A stretch of DNA of 64,000 nucleotides from positions 42,006,307 to 42,070,306 of the forward strand of contig JAWZYU010000020.1 of assembly GCA_038380435.1 (NCBI GenBank). The letters are read 5' to 3'. The notes under the pieces are model-generated. The model did not search any database, had not been told where the DNA came from, and saw nothing but the letters and a program-made list of their open reading frames with translations. The stretch comes from Ryuthela nishihirai. Its lineage: Eukaryota > Arthropoda > Arachnida > Araneae > Heptathelidae. The translations under genes were made by a program, and so were the position numbers. Positions 11,213 to 22,193 of the stretch are shown in pieces (within the stretch, counting starts at the first letter, position 1; every line of letters begins with the position of its first letter).

Positions 11213-11779
11213 TTCAACAAAATTCGAAATTTTAAGCCTGAATATATCGTTTAAAAAGAATTTTATTATAGTTTTGCCATTTTCTAAATTTAACTATCTC
11301 TAACGGTGGAAGTTAACACTATTGGAAGATTTGGAAAATGCTAATCCTATTGTTTCATTATAACCAATTCAACCAAAAAAGTTTTTTTTTTTTATCACAA
11401 AAAAAAACAAGTTGAATGTTTGCAGATTGCTGACGACAAAGTGAAAATAGGTCCTGGTTTTAAAAACGATCTAAGGGTTATTGCACCTCTGTCGAACTTT
11501 TTTTTTTTACATTGTACTTTTTCTTAAGCTTTAAGTTGCTTTAAAAATTTTTCTGGAGTAACTTTGGAAAATATTTCCTGGCTAAGTTTTTTGATATATA
11601 AATTTTGCTATGACCATCGGAAGGGATTATTCCAGAACGAACGATAATTTTTTTAAATTTTTTTAGTTTAAAAAAAAGCTGAAATGAAACAACTAATATT
11701 GTGTGCATTACGCAACATTGCAGATTACTCTTTGAAAGTTTAAAGAATTTGTTAGGATCTAGTTTAGAGCTTCGACCCT
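11213..11779. other. No gene seen
   Basis: AT-rich, with several T or A homopolymers. An 81-codon frame on the minus strand has no recognisable domain. Confidence 0.4.
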
Positions 11780-11789
11780 TTCCCATGGC

Positions 11790-12161
11790 TGGGTTGGGTT
11801 GTTTTACCTCTGAGCGGCACTTTTTTGCACACCATGGGCTAAATGGTCAGGTCACATGGACCCCGAAGGCTCAGAGAAGGTTGGGGGAAGGGACCCACTG
11901 GAACAGCTGTTGGGAGACAGATGGTAGCCTCCCGTCAAGGCCATCCAGCGTGTTCTTTAACGTGCACAGTGTATGGCTCTCCCGCACACGGGGCCACGGC
12001 TTAACGTCCCATCTGACGGACGGCGGCCTTTACAAGTCCATCGGTGCCCCCTACTGACCGTGGGCAGGGCGGGGAATTTTGCGGAGATAAATCTCAACAC
12101 TGACCTGGGAACTACAGATTACGAGCCTGGCGCGCTACCGACTGAGCCACCCCCCCGCCCC
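11790..12161 (-). repeat. SINE-A, slightly deleted head
   Basis: Duplication TTCCCATGGC on both sides (11780-11789 and 12162-12171). It lacks the CAGCTGGGACTCGAAC part of the head. It inserted at the edge of a SINE-B-like head. Confidence 0.93.
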
Positions 12162-12245
12162 TTCCCATGGCAGTGGTTGACGCACTTGCCTACTGAATGT
12201 AGGAACCTGGGTTCGAGACCCTGGTAAAGCATGGATGTTTTCTGC
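12162..12245 (+). repeat. SINE-B-like head fragment
   Basis: CCATGGCAGTGGTTGACGCA through GGTTCGAGACC to AAGCATGGATG matches the SINE-B head and start of body, diverged. The remainder is lost. Confidence 0.65.
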
Positions 12246-12477
12246 TTAGATCTAATATTCATTTAATATTTAAAGAGTTATTGAATTAGCAACATTTAAA
12301 TGGTGGGTGGGCGGGTCTGGGAATTTAGTTTAAGGGGGGTGGGTGGAAGTTCTGTGAATCAAACTTGGTTTTCCAATTACTAAGAAATTCCACCAGACAG
12401 GATTGGTTGAAATGATATTCTGTATGCAATAGAATATTTAGTTTTTTTTTTTAAATCTATTTTTAGTGTCGGACGTA

Positions 12478-12555
12478 CAGAGTCGTAACAGAATAATATG
12501 ACCATCTACATAGTATATATATGGTAGGTGGTCATATTATTCTGATGCGACTGTG
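12478..12555. mobile_element. 78-bp foldback MITE
   Basis: Arms of about 31 bp (CAGAGTCGTAACAGAATAAT... and its inverse ending CGACTGTG) surround a short TA-rich loop, with TA on both sides. The same end sequence (GGTGGTCATATTATTCTG) closes the Tc1-like piece at 52050-52755, which is the probable parent family. Confidence 0.88.
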
Positions 12556-12986
12556 TATACTATGAGGCTAAGCTATAATTATACAAAGAAAATTGTTTCG
12601 GATTTCAAAGTAAGTAGACATTTTTGAGATTTCATATTTTCGTATAAGACTTCCGAATTTTCGGGGAGGGTGGGTCCGGAACTCCTGGTCCCCCCCGCCG
12701 AAGGATATGTCCCTGTATTGAATGATTTGTTATAACATTTCTGTTTCATCTTTTAAAGTAAATTTTCACGAGTAAATAAATTTAGAGTTAAATGTTTCTG
12801 TTTCCGTAATGTTTTTTTTTTAAATATTAAACGAATTTGCGGAAAATAGATATATAGAAAGCTTTGATTGGAGATCTTCAATTTATTTTGGTAATATTTT
12901 TTCAAAAAGATCTTATTTATAAGAGTTCGGAGTTTGGAATGCGGATTTCAATTCACATAACATGGAAATGTCCGTTTACTCTTTAG
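12556..12986. other. No gene seen
   Basis: AT-rich; no recognisable feature apart from a short G/C-rich patch near 12660-12710. Confidence 0.4.
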
Positions 12987-13373
12987 GGTTACTCACTCGG
13001 TTGCGCGCTAGGCTTGCAATCTGCAGTTTCCAGGTTCGAGTCCAACTCTGACCCAGCGTTGAGATTTATCTCTGCAAAATTCCCTCCCACCTTTGCCCTC
13101 GGTCAGTAGGGGATACCGTAGGGGCTTGAAAAAGACCGCCGTCCGTCGCGTGAAACGTTAAGCTGTGGTTTGTGTGCGGGAGGGACATACACTGTGAACT
13201 TTAAAGAATGCGCTGGATGGCCTTGATGAAAGGCTACCATGTCTCACAACAGCTAGCTGTTCAGTAGGTCTCCTCCCCACATCCTTCTCTGACCCCTCAT
13301 GGTCCTTGTGACCTGGAATTTTGTCCATTGTGTGCAAAAAAAAGTTCCGCTCAGAGGTGAAACAACCCAGCCG
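12987..13373 (+). repeat. SINE-A, old diverged copy
   Basis: All parts are present from head to CAACCCAGCC tail, with many substitutions and no clear target duplication. Confidence 0.85.
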
Positions 13374-13379
13374 GTTTAA

Positions 13380-13570
13380 AAAAAACAACCTCAAGCCCTT
13401 GCCACATAGGTCTGACAGAAGCTGTCAGTTTATACGCCATAGAGAAAGCCTCTGAGGAAGGCGAGAACTCAGCAGAAAATAACAAAAACATCCATGCCTT
13501 ACTTGATGCTCGAACCCAGGTTTCTGCAATCAGAAACCAAGCGAGCTAACCTAACCACTCCGCCACGGGT
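13380..13570 (-). repeat. SINE-B, old diverged copy
   Basis: CCTCAAGCCCTTGCCACATAGG at the left to CCACTCCGCCACGGG at the right; strongly diverged. Confidence 0.75.
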
Positions 13571-13722
13571 TTACTTTTTGTAATGTATACATGGATATTT
13601 CGGGTTATCAGGAGGTCGTTGGTGTCGGATCCCACCTGTGTCATTTTGTCGCTACGTTCACTATTTACAGAATTCAGCGAGGATAGTGGCTTAAATATAA
13701 ATATATTATTATCCATTTTTGT

Positions 13723-14113
13723 GGAGCGGGGGTGGCTCAGTCGGTAGCGCGCCAGGCTCGTAATCTGTAGTTCCCAGGTTCGAGTCCCAGCTGGGTCAGC
13801 GTTGAGATTTATCCCCGCAAAATTCCCCGCCCTGCCCACTGACAGTAGGGGACACCGATGGGCTTGGAAAGCCCACCGTCCGTCGGATGGGACCTTAAGC
13901 CGTGGCCCCGTGTGCGGGAGAGCCATACCCTGTGCACGTTAAAGAACACGCTGGATGGCGTTGACGGGAGGCTACCATCTGTCTCCCAACAGCTGTTCCA
14001 GTGGGTCCCCTCCCCCAACCTTCTCTGAGCCTTCGGGGTCCATGTGACCTGGCCATTTAGCCCATGGTGTGCAAAAAAGTGCCGCTCAGAGGTAAAACAG
14101 CCCAAACAACCCA
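13723..14113 (+). repeat. SINE-A, full length
   Basis: Duplication ATCCATTTTTGT (13711-13722 and 14114-14125). Confidence 0.95.
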
Positions 14114-14125
14114 ATCCATTTTTGT

Positions 14126-14719
14126 TATGCCAAGATGTTTGTTTGATTACGTTAAATGAAAAGAAAGAAATCAGTCTCGCTCATTATTAATGCATTTACA
14201 GACTAAGATTAAACCACGTCCAGATGATGTTTTATTAGGCTTAAAAATATTAATGAACGCAGTATCTGACTGTCACACCACACGAAACTGCAACCATCTT
14301 TGCAAATTCTGTCGAAATCATCTTCTTTGTATGAAGAATCAATATATTCTAATTTAAAAATATTATTTGAAGACCGAATGAAATTTAGTTTAAGCATTGA
14401 TGGCTTTACGTACAAAAGCAGCTCCCTGTGTAAAAATTGAAGTTGCAGATGCGATATTTGACGCATAAGCTGCAACTTCTCTCACAGGTGTGCCCTCTGC
14501 CTTAGACAGATGCCCTTAACGGGACGGTTAAAGCAGAACACGGCGCTCTCCTAGCCTGAGGCCTCCAATTAACGGCGAGGACGAAAGACTGCTGGTGGGT
14601 GGAGACAAGCAGCCCGGAAGAAGGGACCCACATACGCCGACACTGAGGGAGGGAAGTTTCAAGTGAATACAACACTAATAATCTAGAATGTAATCAATTT
14701 TCTTAGAGGTGTATTGAAT
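14126..14719. promoter_or_regulatory. Upstream region of the NtA-Kazal gene
   Basis: No coding sequence was recognised. A two-step inverted repeat lies at 14439-14479: outer arms GAAGTTGCAG/CTGCAACTTC and inner arms ATGCG/CGCAT. The stretch 14480-14650 is less AT-rich than its surroundings and could hold the proximal promoter or a 5' untranslated part. This is positional inference only. Confidence 0.35.
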
Positions 14720-14727
14720 TATAAAAG
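14720..14727 (+). promoter_or_regulatory. TATA box candidate
   Basis: TATAAAAG lies 43 bases before the exon 1 ATG. If used, transcription would begin near 14750 and give a leader of about 20 nt. Not proven. Confidence 0.4.
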
Positions 14728-14769
14728 TTGAATAAATTTGAGTGGCCAGACACCAAAATTGCGATCTTG

Positions 14770-15187
14770 ATGGCAATTTTCAGTTCGCTGCCTTTCATTT
14801 TGACTGTAATCCTTTTGGTTGGGCTGCCGGGGTCAGATGGTCGCCGACGGCGATATAGAGACTGCCCCGAAGAGAGATTGACCGTTCGTGAAGATGCTGC
14901 CGATGTGGTGCTCACTGGGACCGTAAAGAGGTTGTATGGGGGTCACGACCCTGTGTACAGCGGCGAAGTGCAGGTGAAGCGTGTGCTCAAGGGAGACAAC
15001 ATCAGAGTGGGTGAGTCACTTCTGGTTGAAGGTTTTGGAAACAATAACATATGCCGAAGCCAAGTTGAGGTGAAGGATTCTAAGATTTTCCTTCTGGGCC
15101 AACTGCACACAGGAAGGTTCCGACTCAATTCGAGCCTTTTGGAGATGAATGTGCCGAATCTAGATCGTATAGCTGCAGCTGTTAAAA
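14770..15187 (+). CDS. NtA-Kazal secreted protein, exon 1 (signal peptide + agrin NtA domain)
   Basis: Encodes residues 1-139 and the first base of codon 140. The ATG at 14770 is chosen because it opens a textbook signal peptide (MAIFSSLPFILTVILLVGLP, residues 1-20); the upstream in-frame TTG is not needed. After a basic RRRR stretch, residues about 30-139 match the agrin N-terminal (NtA) domain: DCPEERL with C32, DVVLTGTV (45-52), VLKGDNI (72-78), GESLLVEGFG, NICRSQ with C95, KIFLL (105-109) and RLNSSLLEM (118-126). N120 is an N-glycosylation site, at the place where vertebrate agrin also has NSS. C32 and C95 probably form the single NtA disulfide. In vertebrates NtA binds laminin and has a TIMP-like OB fold. 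The donor GTAAGT starts at 15188, in phase 1. The 4275-bp intron that follows contains many transposons. The laminin-binding role is family knowledge, not shown here. Confidence 0.88.
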
Positions 15188-15494
15188 GTAAGTTTCTGTT
15201 TTCCTTTTTTGGGCAAAATATTTACATTTTTTTGAGATTTTTTTTACTTGACCTGGGTGGGTGAGGGGAAATTGAGAAACACTGGTCTAAGGAAGGTAAA
15301 GAGTGGTAAAGTTTACTTGATCTATTGTGTATAATGTTCAAAAGACAATAATATACTGATGAACTCTGATTATTCAAATTATTTTCGATTATTCAAAGAC
15401 GTTGTAAAAAAATCATTTTCGTTTTAAGAGTTTTCAGTTTAGGAGCAGTTTTGCAGGAGCGAGTTAAATCTCATAAAACGAGAAATTACCGTAC

Positions 15495-15589
15495 AGGGTG
15501 TCCCATAAATCCATAGACATAGGCAAAGTAACAATATTCAATTGTACACATATTCAACTTTTATATTCACTTTATTCAATAAATTTTAT
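15495..15589 (+). mobile_element. IS630/mariner-type left end remnant
   Basis: CAGGGTGTCCCATAAATCCA preceded by TA is a typical terminus of mariner-like elements. No matching right end or readable transposase was found; SINE-A lies directly downstream. Confidence 0.4.
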
Positions 15590-15980
15590 GGGTTGGGTTG
15601 TTTTACTTCTGAACGGCACTTTTTTTGCACACAATGGGCTAAATGGCCAGGTCACATGGACCCCGAAAGCTCAGAGAAGGTTGGGGGAGGGGACCCACTG
15701 GAACAGCTGTTGGGAGACAGATGGTAGCCTCTCGTCAAGGCCATCCAGCGTGTTCTTAAACGTGCACAGGGTATGGCTCTCTCCCACACACGGGGCCACG
15801 GCTTAACGTCCCATCCGACGGACGGCGGCCTTTCCAAGCCCGTCGGTGTCCTCTACTGACCGTGGGCAGGGCGGGAAATTTTGCGGAGATAAATCTCAAC
15901 GCTGACCCAGCTGGGACTCGAACCTGGGAACTACAGATTACGAGCCTGGCGCGCTACCATCTGAGCCACCCCCCCGCCCC
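15590..15980 (-). repeat. SINE-A, full length (in intron 1)
   Basis: Complete from GGGTTGGGTTGTTTTAC to CCCCCCCGCCCC. The target duplication is not clear. Confidence 0.92.
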
Positions 15981-16379
15981 TAAAATAATTATTGAGTAAT
16001 GCAGATTAACTGTATGTTGACAAGCGTTTTTGCTTTACAAGCGATAAGATATAAATATTGAACCAATCAGGACGAATATGTATACCCGTTACATTGTCAC
16101 AGGTCAGCGACAATTTAATTTTTTTGTTTACAGATGTATTACGTGTTACAGCTGTTCAAAAACAGTGATTTGTACAGTAAATTGACTTTTTGGAAGTCCT
16201 GAAGTTATGTACAAGGATATGTGACACATCGAAGGTGGTAAATATGCAAATTCTTCTTATAAATGGTAAATACAACATCATAAACGTTCATAGAGATGTA
16301 GTTGGAAATCTTGTTAGGCCGAGGACCAGTCGTGTTCGTCGAAAACTAGCCCTATTTTGAAAATCGTTTAGTGTGTGAT

Positions 16380-17180
16380 TAAATGTTTATTGAATTCTGC
16401 GAAGAAAGGACACTATTACTCTTGTGCAAGATGACTTAATGCCAAAGTTGGACGGGGCGGGGGTGGCTCAGTCGGTAGTGTGCCAGGCTCGTAATCTGTA
16501 GTTCCCAGGTTCGAGTCCCAGCTTGGTCAGCGTGGAGATTTATCTCCGCAAAACTCCCCGTCCTGCCCACGGTCAGTAGGGGACACCGATGGGCATGGAA
16601 AGGCCGCCGTCCGTCGGATGGGACGTTAAGCCGTGGCCCCGTGTCCGGGAGAGCCATCCCTGTGCACGTTAAAGAACACACTGGATGGCCTTGACGAGAG
16701 GCTACCATCTGTCTCCCAACAGCTGTTCCAGTGGGTCCCCTCCCCCAACCTTCTCTGAGCCTTCGGGGTCCATGTAACCTGGCCATTTAGCCCATGGTGT
16801 GCAAAAAAGTGCCGCTCAGAGGTAAAACAACCCAACCCAAAGCCAAAGTTGGACTAATTCTGACCTTTGGGCAGGGGTGATAAAACACTTCTTGCTTTAG
16901 TAGATGCAATGGCAATGAAGGACGACTCCTACAGGTAAGCAAACTTAATTATTTAAGAATAATTAACACTTATCACAAGTGCCGGAATATTTATAAATAC
17001 GCGCTGGTTTCACCTGATCGGTTGTATAGGGAGATATAATCACGCTGATTTCACCTGATCGGTTGTATAGGGAGATATAATCACGCTGATTTCACCTGAT
17101 CGTTGATCATAGGGATATATTAATTAACAGTAAATTGTCTGTTAGGAAAACCTGGGCATATAGGGAGCTGAAATTGATTG
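16380..17180 (+). pseudogene. LINE endonuclease relic, copy 1 (in intron 1)
   Basis: It aligns by eye along most of its length with the better-preserved relic at 20026-20890: GCCAAAGTTGGAC, CAATGGCAATGAAGGACG, GGTAAGCAAACTTAATTATTTAAGAATAA and GGGAGCTGAAATTG. It is interrupted by SINE-A at 16454-16841. A 41-bp piece (GCTGATTTCACCTGATCGG...) is tandemly repeated about 2.4 times at 17003-17110. Confidence 0.6.
16454..16841 (+). repeat. SINE-A, full length (in LINE relic)
   Basis: Duplication GCCAAAGTTGGAC (16441-16453 and 16842-16854) of the LINE sequence it hit. Confidence 0.95.
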
Positions 17181-17665
17181 TTAATAACTTGATGTTACAC
17201 CACCGTCAAAAGACCGCACAAAACATATTTATCAGAAGATAGTTAAGTGCATTTTATCCCAGGGTGGTATGAATGCTATTCATCAGAAGACAGCTGATGT
17301 TATGCTTCTTATTACAGGGTTGCATAAGTGTTATTTATTAGAAGGTCGCCAACTTGTATCGAAGCTTGGTTGCCGCTTAAGTGCTAAGGGTTTTCATTAC
17401 ACCATCGGATAAGGGCTCTTTTTCGAGAGCCACAGAACCATAGACACCTAGTCAGGGAGCTCGTCCTCCCAATTTTAAGCCATAAAAATGCGATAAGATT
17501 TAAAAAACAAATTTTAATGATTATTTGGCTGTTTTTAACTATTTATTATTATATTACATGTAAATTATATACTTTATCAACAGTAAATAAAATGTATTTG
17601 ACGTATATTTATGGATTTTTTTCTTTAATCGCCTCTATCTTTTAGGTTTGTATCCCTCCCGAAAT

Positions 17666-18051
17666 GGGGCGGGGGTGGCTCAGTCGGTAGCGCGCCAGGC
17701 TCGTAATCTGTAGTTCCCAGGTTCGAGTCCCAGCTGGGTCAGCGTTGAGATTTATCTCCGCAAAAATTCCCCGCCCTGCCCACGGTCAGTAGTGGACACC
17801 GATGGGCTTGGAAAAGCCGCCGTCCGTCGGATGGGACGTTAAGCCGTGGACCCGTGTGCGGGAGAGCCATACCCTGTGCACGTTAAAGAACACGCTGGAT
17901 GGCCTTGACGGGAGGCTACCATCTGTCTCCCAACAGCTGTTCCAGTGGGTCCCCTCCCCCAACCTTCTCTGATCCTTCGGGGTCCATGTGACCTGGCCAT
18001 TTAACCCATGGTGTGCAAAAAAAGTGCCGCTCAGAGGTAAAACAACCCAAA
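17666..18051 (+). repeat. SINE-A, full length (in intron 1)
   Basis: Duplication CCCTCCCGAAAT (17654-17665 and 18052-18063). Confidence 0.95.
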
Positions 18052-18155
18052 CCCTCCCGAAATTTTAGTGAACTCTGCCCAAAAACACTTTCTGGCTACC
18101 AGGTTGCAAGGCTGCATCGAAGACACAATATTTATGAGAATGCCACGTAAGTGTG

Positions 18156-19046
18156 GGAAAGGGGTTTGTTGAGTTGATAATGCTCCAGTTTCGTAATCTG
18201 TATTTCCTAGGTTCGATTTCCAACTATGTCAACGCTGAGATTTATCTCCCCCATTTTTCCTAATCCTTTACCCCAACCTATCCTGTATGGTAAAGGGGAC
18301 GACGTTGGGCTTGGAAAGGTCACCGTCCATCGGATGGGACCTTGAGTCGTGTCCTTTTATGCAGGAGAGTTTTAGTCTGCCATGTTAAAGAACACACTGG
18401 ATGGCCTTGACAGTAGGCTTCAATCTGTCTCTTAACCCTTTCAGGACCATAAGGTTTCTAAGAGTAAATATTAGTATGTAACTGTTTATTTTAGTTTGTT
18501 TAGACGTAAAATAAATAAAAATCATAAGAAAAATACATAACAATGTGTAGTTTTTTTGGAATTTTATGGGAAATATTTTTCCCAATGGACTATAAAGGTA
18601 ACACAAATTATAGTTAGGCTTATTATGCAATGTCTTTTATTTATTGGTTTATTAGAACAAAATGTTAACTAAAATAATACAAAATTATGAAATAAAATTA
18701 CTATACAAAATGATGTGCTTATTATGATATTCTGCGAAGCAATTTCTTTTGGTAGTGAGGCAAAGATGGACATTGCACATAGTACATATATTATGCGTCC
18801 TGACAGTTCTGTTTTTGTTTTCTAAACATTCCCGTTTATGTAATTGCGTTCGGCATACGTTCTATTTTGACATTCTGTATAAAAAATGCAGATAAGGTTA
18901 TAATTAAATGCGACAATCACCAATTTTAAAATGGGAAAAATGTTTCCCTTAATCGTGAAAGGGTTAACAACTGTCTAATGGGCTCCCTTGCCTAACTTTC
19001 TCTTAGCTTTAAACAAAAATGTGTCTCTCAAACAACTCAACCCATG
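18156..19046 (+). repeat. SINE-A, old copy split by a piggyBac-type MITE
   Basis: The head to ATCTGTCTC is at 18156-18435. The element resumes with CAACTGTCTAATGGGCTCCC and ends near 19046 with CAACTCAACCC. Strong divergence shows it is much older than its neighbours. Confidence 0.8.
18436..18963 (+). mobile_element. piggyBac-type MITE, copy 1
   Basis: TTAA lies on both sides (18432-18435 and 18964-18967). The inverted ends are CCCTTTCAGGACCATAAGG and CCCTTTCACGATTAAGG. It is 528 bp long with no transposase. TTAA sites and CCCTTT-type ends are piggyBac hallmarks. A second copy lies inverted at 36066-36588. Confidence 0.88.
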
Positions 19047-19462
19047 TAAGTGATATTCATTAGAGGTCATAGGGTCACGTGGTTGATGCAAATGGAACCC
19101 CTCCGCTAAAATCATCCAGTGTGTTCCTTACTATGTAAGGATTATTACTCTCGTATAGAGTGTGCCAAGCTTGTATACAAGCATGTAAAGATACATGCCC
19201 TTTCTTCAAACAGTGGTGAAGAAAAGTCGAGAGCTCAATATTTCAGCTGGCAGACATCTTTAGACTTGAGCCCATGATTTTAAAATTTAGTTGCGAAGCA
19301 ATCAATCGAGGGTTTGTTTTCATTTCGGAATTTTTTTTTTTGTATTTTGATAAACAAAGATAGCTTCGCGTAACAAAGAAATAAATCACAGAGAAGATTA
19401 AATTTTTTATCGTTAAAAGTTTTCGTATTCTGTAATAATAATTCTCTTCTTTGTGATTTCAG

Positions 19463-19498
19463 ATTTACCATATAGAAGAAGACCTACAATTCAAGATG
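19463..19498 (+). CDS. NtA-Kazal secreted protein, exon 2 (36-nt microexon)
   Basis: It is flanked by acceptor TTTCAG (ending 19462) and donor GGTAAGA (GT at 19499). Joined to the phase-1 end of exon 1 it gives residues 140-151, NLPYRRRPTIQD, a basic linker, and leaves phase 1 again. The length is a multiple of three, so skipping it would keep the frame and join NtA straight to the Kazal module. The call rests on good splice signals and phase on both sides; without a transcript it remains a prediction. Confidence 0.65.
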
Positions 19499-19734
19499 GT
19501 AAGAATTCTTCAATTTTTAAATATTGCGTATTATTTCTGAATTCATTTCAAAGCAAGTAAGAGTACATGCAGTTATGAGTTCAACTGTATTAACAGGATA
19601 TACACTATATTGTCGAAAATCTGTGGTGATACTCTTCTAGGATATGACTGTATTATTAAAAGATTTTTACAGCTAAATTTAAAAGTACGATTAAAGACTT
19701 GAATGTTATCTGTTGTAATGCCTCCACTGAGCAG

Positions 19735-20008
19735 CCCTACCATTGGTCAGTAGAGGACAATAATAGACTTGGAAAAGTTGCCGTCCGTCTGATGGGACAT
19801 TAAGCCATGGTCTGCGGGAAAGCCATACCCTGTGCACATTAAAGAACACGCTGGATGGCCTTAGCGTGAGGATGCCATCAATTTCCTAACAGCTGTTTGA
19901 TGAGTCTCCTGCCCTAACTTTCTCTGATCCCTCGGGGTCCTTGTGACCTGGCCATTTAGTCCATTGTGTGCTAAAAAATGCCGCTCAAAGCTAAAACAAC
20001 CCAATCCA
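19735..20008 (+). repeat. SINE-A, 5'-truncated old copy (in intron 2)
   Basis: From TGGTCAGTAGAGGACAATAA to AAAACAACCCAATCC; the tRNA-like head is missing. Confidence 0.8.
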
Positions 20009-20025
20009 GTGCCCACTGAGGACTC

Positions 20026-20890
20026 TGATAATGGGAAGATAGGAAAGATGGGTTTTACACACAACTTCAGGATATTTTGACGTGTGTCAAAAAAGGAGAT
20101 TTTTCTCTTCTACTAGGTGACTACAATGCTAAAGTTGGTACTGAATCTGAGCTTTGGACAAGGTGATAGGTGCTTTTGGCCTTCGTAGTTGTAAAGGCAA
20201 TGGGGAACGTCCTTACCTGCTAGGTAAACTTAATGGTTTAAGAATAAAAAAAATAAAAATAAATAAATACCCCCTCAAGCAGCTGCTTGCCACAGAGGTC
20301 TGACAGGAGCCTGACAGTTTATATGCCATAGTAGAAGGTCTGTGAGGATGGCAGGACCTCAGCAGAAAAACGACACATAACTAATACATATTACAAACGC
20401 TGGGATATTTATAAATACAGATCGGTTTTACGTGATAGGTTGCATAGGAATATGATCGATTATATATTAATTGATGAATGCTAATTTGGTTAAAAATACC
20501 AGATTATATAGGGGAGTCGAAATTGAGTCTGACCATTATCTGGTCAAAAGTGTTTTACAACTGAAGCTTAAAAAATGTTGTGCCAAGGATAAAATAATTA
20601 ATTTTAACCCTGAAGCTGTGAAAGACGCAGAAATAGCCGAAGCTTACCGTGATAGTCACTATGACAATCGTGGTTTGCTTACAACTGAAGTTGAGGAAGG
20701 CTATTTTTGAAACCAGCTGTATTCTTATGGGTAAAAATGGAGCAGAGGAGACGACAGTAACCTGAGTGAGAAAGAACTGGAGCTTGTTTCTGAAAGGAAG
20801 ACTTGTAGGGATAAACTAATCCAACCCCTCCTACTAATCCCAACAGACAGCATTACAAATAGATAAAACGTGTAAAGGATCAGCTGAAAG
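20026..20890 (+). pseudogene. LINE endonuclease relic, copy 2 (in intron 2)
   Basis: The + strand reads GFYTQLQDILTCVKKGDF, then LLLGDYNAKVG at about 20115-20145, then GKLNGLRI, and after the SINE-B insert YRGVEIESDHYLVKSVLQLK at about 20510-20570. GDYNAKVG and SDHYLV are the phosphodiester-cleaving APE-endonuclease motifs of non-LTR retrotransposons of the RTE/CFDP2-like kind. Stops and frameshifts show it is dead; no reverse transcriptase was found. Confidence 0.75.
20243..20378 (-). repeat. SINE-B, 5'-truncated (in LINE relic)
   Basis: Tail and body only, ending at AACGACACATAA; the head is absent. Confidence 0.88.
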
Positions 20891-20927
20891 CTGATTGTAT
20901 TACATTTAGATGTCAGTTTCTTAGGTA

Positions 20928-21305
20928 CAGTCGCTCAAAAAAGTGTCCGAACACTACGGTTGATTACAAAATTCAGGAAAAATATTTGGCAACGATTTTT
21001 TTAGAAATTAGTGATCTGGCAACCTTTGTGTCACGTGACACGAAGGTTGCCAGATCACTAATTTCTAAAAAAATCGTTGCCAGATATTTTTCAAATAGTT
21101 GTGAAAAGCTCAAGAGGATGGCCGTTTGTCAGATATTAGAACCGGCATGCCTAGCACCAAGTATCATGCCATGTTCAAAGTCGCCACCTTTGTGTCACGT
21201 GACACGAAGGTTGCCAGATCACTAATTTCTAAAAAAATCGTTGCCAGATATTTTTTCTGAATTTTGTAATCAACCGTAGTGTTCGGATACTTTTTTGAGC
21301 GACTG
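20928..21305. mobile_element. Palindromic Tc1-type MITE, rearranged 378-bp copy
   Basis: CAGTCGCTCAAAAAAGTGTC at the left and its inverse TTTTTTGAGCGACTG at the right; TA on both sides inside the Tc1-like relic. GTGTCACGTGACACGAAGGT occurs twice (about 21030 and 21193), because the normal palindrome is broken by 21090-21185. That insert is an inverted copy of the neighbouring Tc1 segment 21452-21548. Confidence 0.88.
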
Positions 21306-21652
21306 TACACCACCCCTCGTCACATAAATGGTTCATTCGAAAAGGTAATAATCATGTAACCTCAGTGTGAGGTATGAAACAGGTAGACCAGGGCTTCGAG
21401 CATCAGATAGAACTGGATTGATCGTCAGAATGGGCAAAACGAGTGACCTGAGCGACTTTGAACATGGCATGATACTTGGTGCTAGGCGTGCCGGTCCTAA
21501 TATCTGACAAACGGCCATCCTCCTGAGCTTTTCACAACTATTTGAAGGGTTTACCGAGAATGGTGTAAAAAGCAAAAAATACCGCGATTCTGTGGATGAA
21601 GACAGCTTGTGGATCAGAGGGGTTAAAAGAGACTGGCGATAATTATACAAGT

Positions 21653-22045
21653 GAACCAGTCGGTAGCGCGCCAGGCTCGTAATCTGTAGTTCCCAGGTTC
21701 GAGTCCCAGCTGGATCAGCGTTGAGATTTATCTCCACAAAACTCCCCGCCCTGCCTACGGTCAGTAGACTGCCATCGGGGACACCGATGGGTTTGAAAAG
21801 GCCACCGTCCGTCGGATGGGACGTTAAGCCGTGACTCCTTGTGTGGGAGAGCCATACCCTGTGCACGTTAAAGAACACGCTGGATGGCCTTGACGGGAGG
21901 CTACCATCTGTCTCCCAACAGCTGTTCCAGTGGGTCCCCTCCCCCAACCTTCTCTGAGCCTTCGGAGTCCTTGTGGCCTGGCCATTTAGCCCATGGTGGG
22001 CAAAAAAGTGCCGCTCATAGCAAAAACAATCCAATCCAATCCAAT
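21653..22045 (+). repeat. SINE-A, first bases of head missing (in intron 2)
   Basis: Starts at CCAGTCGGTAGCGCG and ends in three AATCC repeats. It is inserted in the Tc1-like relic 150 bases before exon 3. Confidence 0.9.
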
Positions 22046-22193
22046 GGCCACAATCAATGAATTTCAGAATCTCGGCTCAAAGCTCCAATTCTCTACTCTC
22101 GCAATCAATAAAAGAATGCAGATTTTTTTTTTTAATAGCTACACTGTATCTTTTTTTGCTTCTAAGTTATATCTTGAATTTTATTCATTTCAG

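Larger units (their letters stand above)
20903..22062 (+). pseudogene. Tc1-like relic, split by a MITE and a SINE (in intron 2)
   Basis: This is the second member of the 7002-8229 family. The left end is ATTTAGATGTCAGTTTCTTAGGTAC, and the body 21308-21652 contains GACTTTGAACATGGCATGAT and the helix-turn-helix region. It continues for a few bases after the SINE (AATGGCCACAATCAATG). The right end is lost. Confidence 0.8.

Noticed and set aside
14728..14769. An upstream TTG as the start of the NtA-Kazal protein
   Set aside because: Eukaryotic initiation at TTG is unlikely, and the in-frame ATG at 14770 starts exactly at a canonical signal peptide.
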